Source of the DNA: Micromonospora arida
GTDB lineage: Bacteria > Actinomycetota > Actinomycetes > Mycobacteriales > Micromonosporaceae
Assembly: GCF_003857035.1 (NCBI RefSeq)
Contig: NZ_QGSY01000148.1
Coordinates: 1 to 64,000 of the forward strand
Length of the DNA stretch: 64,000 nucleotides
Reading direction: 5' to 3'
Position 1 is the stretch's first letter, and every line of letters begins with the position of its first letter. Position numbers and translations under genes: made by a program. The notes beneath the pieces are model-generated. The model was not told the origin of the DNA, did no database searches, and saw nothing but the letters and a program-made list of their open reading frames with translations. Of the stretch, positions 58,947 to 64,000 are shown piece after piece.

Positions 58947-59558
58947 TCAGTTGGGGCGGCTGGCGGGCGCGTAGACGCCAGCACGGGCGGCTGACGCTGC
59001 CGCCTCGGCGGCACGGTCGGCCGCAGCGGCGTCGATGGGATCTCCGCTAATGAGCAGGCGGTAGTAGAGGGGTGCCGAGACGGCGCGGACGACGTCGCAG
59101 GCATCCGTACCTGGGGGCAGCTCTGCCCGCTGCACGGCCTGCTCTACGCAGGGAGCCCATTCGGCGATGCGGACGGCGTAGAAGCGGTGCAGCGCCTCGG
59201 CGGCAGCGGGGTTGCAGGCTGCGGCGACAATCACCGCCCGGAAGAGTGCGCCCTGCCGCGGGTCGGCCAGGGTGCGCTGCACCAGCCGAGCATTGGCGCG
59301 CAGATCCTCGATCAGAGACCCAGTGTCGGCGCGCGGCGACGAATGCTCCGCCATGTCCGTTAGCAGATCGGCGACGAGGCCGGCGACCGTACCCCAGCGG
59401 CGGTAGACCGTTGTCTTGCCCACCTCGGCGCGGCGTGCCACGTCGGCAAGGTCGAGGTGGTCATACCCGTGCTCGACGAGCGCGTCACCGGCGGCTCGGA
59501 GCACGGCGGCTCGGACTCGGGCGGTCCGTCCTCCGGGCCGGATTGCGCCGACGGCCAT
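58947..59558 (-). CDS. TetR-family regulator
   Basis: 203 residues. The HTH is HLDLADVARRAEVGKTTVYRRWGTVAGLVADLL (about 34-66); C-terminal TetR_C domain follows. It is divergent from an aldo/keto reductase gene 93 bp away. A perfect GGAACTGGAGTTCC palindrome lies in between, the likely operator, so it probably represses the reductase. Confidence 0.9.
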   Translation of the reverse strand: MAVGAIRPGGRTARVRAAVLRAAGDALVEHGYDHLDLADVARRAEVGKTTVYRRWGTVAGLVADLLTDMAEHSSPRADTGSLIEDLRANARLVQRTLADPRQGALFRAVIVAAACNPAAAEALHRFYAVRIAEWAPCVEQAVQRAELPPGTDACDVVRAVSAPLYYRLLISGDPIDAAAADRAAEAAASAARAGVYAPASRPN

Positions 59559-59615
59559 AACGGGTCTCCAGTTTCCTTAAGTGCTGATGGCTGCTATCGT
59601 ACTCAAAGCATTATA

Positions 59616-59629
59616 GGAACTGGAGTTCC
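59616..59629. promoter_or_regulatory. TetR operator candidate GGAACTGGAGTTCC
   Basis: Perfect 6+2+6 palindrome, overlapping the start region of the reductase transcript (a TTATAG -10-like hexamer is at 59611-59616). An imperfect inverse of part of it (CTCCAGTTTCC) lies at about 59,566. Confidence 0.7.
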
Positions 59630-59651
59630 GTTAACGAAGGGTTGCCAACTC

Positions 59652-60698
59652 GTGGAGTACCGACGACTCGGGGCCTCCGGGCTTAACGTGCCCGCCCTCA
59701 GCTTCGGCGCCGGCACCTTCGGCGGTTCCGGACCGCTCTTCGGCGCCTGGGGCAACACGGATGCGCGCCAGGCAAGACGCCTTGTGGACATCTGCCTGGA
59801 CGCCGGGATCACTATGTTCGACACCGCAGACGTGTACTCCGACGGCGCGTCCGAGGAGGTGCTGGGGCAGGCGATCAAAGGTCGCCGCGACGCCGTCCTC
59901 ATCTCGACCAAGAGCGGCCTGCCGACCGGCGACGGGCCGAACGACGCGGGAACCTCACGGGCCCGACTCATCCGGTCAGTCGATGCGGCGCTGCGCCGAC
60001 TCGGCACCGACTACATCGACCTGTTTCAGCTGCATGCCTTCGACGCCGCAACGCCCGCAGAAGAGGTGGTATCGACACTGGACGACCTGGTGCGGGACGG
60101 GAAGATCCGCTACCTGGGCGCGTCCAACTTCGCCGGCTGGCAGCTCATGAAGTCCCTCGCTGCCGCCGACCGGGACCACCGTCGTCGATACGTGGCCCAT
60201 CAGGTCTACTACTCACTGATCGGCCGGGACTACGAGTGGGAACTGCTGCCCTTGGGCCTCGACCAAGGCGTCGGAGCCGTAGTGTGGAGCCCGCTTGGCT
60301 GGGGACGACTTACCGGCAAGATCCGCCGGAATACGCCACCACCTTCAGCGAGCAGGCTGCACGCGACCGCCGCCTACGGCCCGCCGGTCAACGATGAGCT
60401 TCTGTTCCGCGTCGTGGACGTCCTCGAAGAACTATCCCGCGAAACCGGCCGGGCAATTCCGCAGATTGCGGTGAACTGGCTGCTACGCCGCCCCACGGTG
60501 GCCACCGTCATCATCGGCGCCCGTAATGAGGACCAACTGCGGCAGAACATCGGCGCTGTCGGTTGGTCGCTCACGCCCGAACAGACAGCCCGGCTCGACG
60601 CTGTCAGCACCACCACCGCGCCGTATCCGTACTTCCCTTATCAGCGGCAAGAGGGCTTCGCCAGGCTCAACCCTTCGCCGGTCGCGCTTGCCCCGTGA
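59652..60698 (+). CDS. aldo/keto reductase
   Basis: 348 residues from the GTG at 59652. The AKR barrel has MFDTADVYSDGASEEVLGQAI with the catalytic Asp/Tyr pair, ISTKSG with Lys, LFQLHAFD in the usual active-site strand and the NADPH-binding IIGARNEDQLRQNI near the C-terminus. Resembles the YghZ/Kv-beta-like group acting on aldehydes. Control by the divergent TetR gene is likely. Confidence 0.9.
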   Translation: MEYRRLGASGLNVPALSFGAGTFGGSGPLFGAWGNTDARQARRLVDICLDAGITMFDTADVYSDGASEEVLGQAIKGRRDAVLISTKSGLPTGDGPNDAGTSRARLIRSVDAALRRLGTDYIDLFQLHAFDAATPAEEVVSTLDDLVRDGKIRYLGASNFAGWQLMKSLAAADRDHRRRYVAHQVYYSLIGRDYEWELLPLGLDQGVGAVVWSPLGWGRLTGKIRRNTPPPSASRLHATAAYGPPVNDELLFRVVDVLEELSRETGRAIPQIAVNWLLRRPTVATVIIGARNEDQLRQNIGAVGWSLTPEQTARLDAVSTTTAPYPYFPYQRQEGFARLNPSPVALAP

Positions 60699-60720
60699 GC
60701 GACGACCGCAGGCCAACAAC

Positions 60721-60775
60721 GTCCGCTCATGCCAGTTGAGCTAGCGGCGCTCGTTGACAACGGGACGAGACGGTA
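60721..60775 (-). repeat. tRNA-Lys 5'-part fragment B
   Basis: GCCAGTTGAGCTAGCGGCGC followed by TCGTTG is identical to the 5' half and upstream flank of the tRNA-Lys gene at 62,605-62,680; a two-base deletion lies near GTCCGCT. The anticodon and 3' half are lost. Similarity to fragment A continues in GGGACGAGAC. So the region 60.7-62.7 kb is bounded by repeated tRNA sequence. Confidence 0.8.
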
Positions 60776-60785
60776 GCACCGCCCC

Positions 60786-60819
60786 GGCCGGCCCGACGCC
60801 GAGCGGCGTCGGGCCGGCC
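60786..60819 (-). terminator. hairpin terminator of the SDR gene
   Basis: A perfect 15-bp stem (GGCCGGCCCGACGCC at 60786-60800 with its complement at 60805-60819) and a 4-nt loop, 17 bp beyond the stop. Confidence 0.8.
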
Positions 60820-60835
60820 TGAGAGCCGCGAGCCG

Positions 60836-61567
60836 TCACCAGGGCACCACACCGGCGTCCTCGAAGAATCCGCCGGTGGGGCCCCCGTCGGGCAGTGTGG
60901 CCAGGCGGATGGCGGTTGCTGCGCCCTCCTGGGGAGTACGCACGCCACGGAAGCCGTTGAGGTCGGTGGCGACGAAGCCCGGGCAGGCGCAGTTGATGAG
61001 GATGTTCGTGTCTGCCAGTTCCCGGACGTACTGAAGGGTCACCGCGTTCAGGAACGACTTGGAGGGCGCGTAGGCCACAGCGACCGGACCCGTGGAGGTC
61101 TCACCACCGGGGCCCGACTGCCGGGCCAGAGAACCGACGCTGCTGGACATGTTCACGATGCGCGGCGAGGCCGACCTGCCAAGCAACGGCAGCATGGCGT
61201 TCGTCACCCGGATGACGCCGATGACGTTGGTCTCCACCACCGTGCGGATGACGGCAGCGTCGACGCTGCTCGGCTGCTGCGGCCCGCCGCCGGTGATTCC
61301 GGCGTTGTTGACCAGGGCATCGAGGCGTCCGGCGCGTTCGGCGATCAGATCGGCGGCGGCGGCGACACTGCTGTCGTCGGTGACATCCAACGGAACACCG
61401 AAGGCGTCGACGCCGGCGTCCCGCAGCCGTACCACCGCCGCGTCCCGCCGAATCTGCTCGCGGGCCCCGACACCCACGCTCCAGCCCAGCGCACCCAGGC
61501 CTGCCGCGATCTCGTACCCAATGCCCTTGTTGGCCCCGGTGACCAGGGCGATCTTCGTGTCACTCAT
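60836..61567 (-). CDS. short-chain dehydrogenase/reductase
   Basis: 243 residues. TGANKGIG (about residues 10-17), NNAG, MSSSVGSLA and YAPSK (YxxxK) are intact, followed by NCACPGFVATDLNG. It resembles carbonyl-reductase-like SDRs with NADP preference. It is divergent from a LysR gene, with a CGATACC/GGTATCG palindrome in between. Confidence 0.9.
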   Translation of the reverse strand: MSDTKIALVTGANKGIGYEIAAGLGALGWSVGVGAREQIRRDAAVVRLRDAGVDAFGVPLDVTDDSSVAAAADLIAERAGRLDALVNNAGITGGGPQQPSSVDAAVIRTVVETNVIGVIRVTNAMLPLLGRSASPRIVNMSSSVGSLARQSGPGGETSTGPVAVAYAPSKSFLNAVTLQYVRELADTNILINCACPGFVATDLNGFRGVRTPQEGAATAIRLATLPDGGPTGGFFEDAGVVPW

Positions 61568-61622
61568 GTCTTCGACTGTGAGTCACGGCCCGCAAGCCGT
61601 CCAAGACCACCTGAGTCATGGG

Positions 61623-61641
61623 CGATACCCTCAAGGTATCG
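61623..61641. promoter_or_regulatory. LysR-box candidate
   Basis: CGATACC and its inverse GGTATCG are separated by 5 bp (61623-61641), in the 105-bp gap between the SDR and LysR genes. The T-N11-A form fits a LysR-type site. Confidence 0.7.
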
Positions 61642-61672
61642 TCGCGCCTCCGTTCCCGGCTAGGCTCGACAC

Positions 61673-62521
61673 GTGGAGACACGGGAGCTGCGGTACTTCG
61701 TCGCCGTGGCCGAGGAACTGCACTTCGGCCGAGCGGCGCAACGCCTGGGCATAGCCCAGCCACCATTGTCGCGGGCGATCAGTCAGCTCGAACGCCGTCT
61801 GGGTGCCGCCTTGCTGAAGCGTGACAGCCGCTCGGTGACCCTGACCGAGGCCGGTGCGGTCCTGCTGCACGAAGGACGAGCAGCGCTGGACGCTGTGGAA
61901 GCTGCCGAACATCGCACCCGCCGCGCAGCTCTCGCCGTCACTGGTCGCGCCAGCGTCGTCCTCGCGACCAAGGCTGGAGCGTCCAGCGAGTTGCTCGCGA
62001 AGCTGCTACACGCCTACGCCACCGAACCGGGATCGGTCGACGTCGACGTGGCGCTGTGTGGCCCCGGCGAACAAGAACGGCTGTTGCGGACCGGCCGTGC
62101 CGATGTCGCGATCCTTCACCACCCGTTCGACGACCTGACAGGGTTGGACACCGAGGAACTGCTCACCGAGGGCCAGGTCGCCATCCTCCCGGCCGGCCAT
62201 CCCCTCACCACTCGCAGGAGTTTGCAGCTGAGCGAGGTGACCGAGCTGCCCGACCTGCCTCTACCGCGCTGGCCCGGGAATGACGGCACCTATCCCGACG
62301 GCCCAGGTCCTGAGGCACAGAGCCACACACAACTTTTCCAGCTGATCGCCCTTGGCCGGACCTTGCTGGTCGTGCCTGACTCGGCCCGATCCCAGCTGAA
62401 CGATGATCTCGTCGCCGTGCCGATCGTGGACGCGCCGGAAGTCACCACGGTCATCGCCTGGCCCCCGCACAGCCGTTCCCGAGCCGTCGCTGATCTGGTA
62501 CGAGCCGCACTCCGCCTCTAG
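61673..62521 (+). CDS. LysR-family regulator
   Basis: 282 residues, GTG at 61673. The HTH (FGRAAQRLGIAQPPLSRAISQLERRLGAALLKR, about 18-50) is classic LysR, followed by the effector domain. Predicted to control the divergent SDR gene. Confidence 0.92.
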   Translation: METRELRYFVAVAEELHFGRAAQRLGIAQPPLSRAISQLERRLGAALLKRDSRSVTLTEAGAVLLHEGRAALDAVEAAEHRTRRAALAVTGRASVVLATKAGASSELLAKLLHAYATEPGSVDVDVALCGPGEQERLLRTGRADVAILHHPFDDLTGLDTEELLTEGQVAILPAGHPLTTRRSLQLSEVTELPDLPLPRWPGNDGTYPDGPGPEAQSHTQLFQLIALGRTLLVVPDSARSQLNDDLVAVPIVDAPEVTTVIAWPPHSRSRAVADLVRAALRL

Positions 62522-62560
62522 CCGCTGGCACCGCACCTCGTCGCACCGGCGTACGCGAAA

Positions 62561-62598
62561 AAGGCCCTGACTGGCAGATCTCTGCCAGCCAGGGCCTT
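62561..62598 (-). terminator. intrinsic terminator of tRNA-Lys
   Basis: A 17-bp stem with one mismatch (AAGGCCCTGACTGGCAG and its partner at 62582-62598) is followed on the minus strand by a T-run. It is 7 bp beyond the tRNA 3' end. Confidence 0.85.
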
Positions 62599-62604
62599 CA
62601 TCGT

Positions 62605-62680
62605 TGGTGCGCCGCCAGGGACTCGAACCCCGAACCCGCGGATTAAGAGTCCGCTGCTCTGCCAGTTGAGCTAGCGGCGC
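62605..62680 (-). tRNA. tRNA-Lys (anticodon CUU)
   Basis: 76 nt with encoded CCA. The acceptor stem GCGCCGC pairs perfectly with GCGGCGC. The D-arm is GCTC-AACTGGCA-GAGC, and the anticodon stem-loop GCGGA-CTCTTAA-TCCGC has anticodon CTT. The T-arm is CGGGG-TTCGAGT-CCCTG. This intact copy is the source of the two fragments at 49.2 and 60.7 kb. Confidence 0.95.
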
Positions 62681-62867
62681 TCGTTGGCAACGGAGAGAAC
62701 ATTAGCACCCCCGGAAGGCGCGTTCCAATTCGGTTACCCGGGTCCCCCCTTCGGTCGAGCTTTGCCGGCAAAAAGCCCCAAACCAGCCACCGCCGCCAAG
62801 ATCGGGGCGTGGGTTGGGGCGGTGATACGGCACGATGTCCGCCAGGTACGCGAGAACAGAGGTGGGC

Positions 62868-64000
62868 ATGGCACGGTTCACGCGAGCCGGGGCGGTGGTG
62901 GGCGCCCTGACTCTGGCGGCGTCGCTCGCACTGACCGGATGCGGCGGCGGCGAGAAGAAGCCGGAATTCGTTGGCGGAGCGTCCTCGGACGCGAGCGCCA
63001 CCCCTGGCTCAGCCGCACCTTCGACGCCGAGCACACCGAGCGGGCCGCCGCTCACACTGAGCCCGGCCAACGGCACGAAGAGCCGGCCGGTGAGCACGGA
63101 GATCAGCGCGAAACTCCCGGACGGCGGGAAGGTTTCGGCGGTCACCCTGACGGCGGACGGCGGTGGCTCGGTCGAGGGCAAGCTGCGTACCGATGGCTCG
63201 GCCTGGGTGCCGTCCGCTCCGCTGAAGTGGGGCACCCGCTACACGGCCACGGTGACGGCGAGCGCGTCGGACGGCACGAGCAGCCAGGGCACCAGCAGCT
63301 TCACCACGATGGCCAAGCCGAAGTCGACGATCGGTTCGGGCCTGTACCTCTTCGACGACAAGAGTTACGGGGTGGCCATGCCGGTGGTCACCGAGTTCCA
63401 CCCGGGTATCCCGAAGAAGGACCGGGCGGCGGTGCAGAAGCGGATGTTCGTCCGGACCGACCCGCCGCAGCCGGGCGCGTGGCACTGGGTCAGCAATGGC
63501 ACCCAGGCCTACTACCGGGCCCCGGAGTACTGGAAGCCGGGCACCACCATCACCGTGCGGATCGCCCTGGCGGGGGTGCCGCTGAGCAACGGCAGGTACG
63601 GCGACGTCGACCGCAAGGCCACCGCCAAGATCGGCCGGTCGTTCGAGATGAAGGTCGACAACGCCAACAAGAAGATGACGGTGTACGAGAACGGCGCGCC
63701 GGTGCGCACCATCCCGGTGAGCCTGGGCAAGAAGAGCACACCGTCGTCGAGCGGCACGATGGTGGTGATGGAGAAGAAGGAAGCCACTGTCTTCGACACC
63801 CGCGACGACCCGGATCCGGCCAACCGCTACGTGACCGACATCCAGTTCGCCCAGCGGCTCACCTGGGGTGGTGAGTACATCCACGCCGCGCCCTGGTCGG
63901 AGCACGTGCAGGGGCGGCAGAACGTCTCGCACGGGTGCGTGAACGTGTCGATGGCGAACGCCAGGTGGTTGTTCGACAAGACCCGGATCGGTGACCCGAT
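62868..64000 (+). CDS. L,D-transpeptidase lipoprotein (partial, runs off the window)
   Basis: 377 codons seen from the ATG at 62868 (GAGGTG upstream); the 3' end is missing. Lipobox LTGC (Cys at residue 24) with a signal peptide before it, then a Ser/Pro linker and two beta-sandwich (Ig-like) domains (about 60-240), followed by the YkuD domain with SHGCVNVSMANA, the catalytic Cys and His. It cross-links peptidoglycan by 3-3 bonds; the layout resembles mycobacterial LdtMt2-type enzymes. Confidence 0.93.
   Translation, partial: MARFTRAGAVVGALTLAASLALTGCGGGEKKPEFVGGASSDASATPGSAAPSTPSTPSGPPLTLSPANGTKSRPVSTEISAKLPDGGKVSAVTLTADGGGSVEGKLRTDGSAWVPSAPLKWGTRYTATVTASASDGTSSQGTSSFTTMAKPKSTIGSGLYLFDDKSYGVAMPVVTEFHPGIPKKDRAAVQKRMFVRTDPPQPGAWHWVSNGTQAYYRAPEYWKPGTTITVRIALAGVPLSNGRYGDVDRKATAKIGRSFEMKVDNANKKMTVYENGAPVRTIPVSLGKKSTPSSSGTMVVMEKKEATVFDTRDDPDPANRYVTDIQFAQRLTWGGEYIHAAPWSEHVQGRQNVSHGCVNVSMANARWLFDKTRIGDP

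Noticed and set aside
49244..60775. Functional tRNA genes at 49.2 and 60.7 kb
   Set aside because: Only the 5' half is present; no anticodon loop or T-arm.
41640..62680. Complete prophage or conjugative element
   Set aside because: No integrase, replication, capsid or conjugation gene is seen; only tRNA fragments suggest integration.

Overview
The window is very GC-rich DNA from an actinomycete, most likely Micromonosporaceae (Micromonospora-like). This is inferred from the GC content, frequent GTG starts with ATGA/GTGA gene overlaps, leaderless-type promoters, and the family mix (DUF4956-VTC-CotH set, CBM2/CBM13 secreted hydrolases, ROK, TetR and XRE-TPR regulators). No 16S or ribosomal marker is present, so the genus is an inference.

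Left part, 1-21.5 kb, mostly ordinary chromosome: tandem 30-bp repeats and an intergenic repeat element; small membrane proteins; a rhodanese / FtrA-type regulator pair; ribokinase; two ABC systems; a ROK repressor divergent from a GH3 beta-N-acetylhexosaminidase with a shared palindrome; a TetR-closed three-gene operon with twin TTGAACAYGTTCAA operators; an HTH-Clp_N protein with a self-contained leaderless promoter/operator; a glycosyltransferase, DUF72, GH15, VOC protein, FUSC transporter and small proteins.

Middle part, 21.5-40.2 kb, cell-surface and secreted functions: a beta-helix + ricin-B (CBM13) protein, a second copy of the repeat element, the DUF4956-VTC-CotH(CBM2) operon, a large GH3 with an inserted beta-trefoil-like domain, LacI-type palindromes, an SDR/TetR pair, an unrecognised 1039-residue secreted helical protein, a MerR operon with a 19-bp-spacer promoter and a YnfA-type membrane protein, and a secreted four-cysteine small protein.

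40.3-49.2 kb is the most interesting part. Two tandem small genes (43,638 and 43,939) encode hydrophobic precursors with AS-48/gassericin-like core regions that both end in AI(G/A)W. They are followed by a multi-span membrane protein, a SpoIIM/DUF95 protein, an ABC ATPase, two small membrane proteins and a second ABC ATPase/permease. This is the layout of a circular bacteriocin locus. Just upstream lie a divergent XRE-TPR regulator and a 61-residue exported-peptide gene, each with its -10 box inside a CAAC(T/C)ATAGTTG palindrome, and an IS701-like protein that lacks two catalytic aspartates. Together they suggest a peptide-controlled bacteriocin system not typical of the Firmicutes loci.

Right part, 49.2-64 kb: the bacteriocin locus ends at a fragment of a tRNA-Lys gene. 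A second fragment lies at 60.7 kb and the intact tRNA-Lys(CUU) at 62.6 kb, so 49-62.6 kb looks like a zone of repeated integration or duplication. It holds two gene remnants, a Na+/H+ antiporter, a DUF4132 protein paired with a ThiS-like small protein ending in Gly-Gly, TspO, a sigma-factor/zinc-finger/membrane/CAP fusion, and TetR-aldo/keto reductase and LysR-SDR divergent pairs. The window ends inside an L,D-transpeptidase lipoprotein gene.
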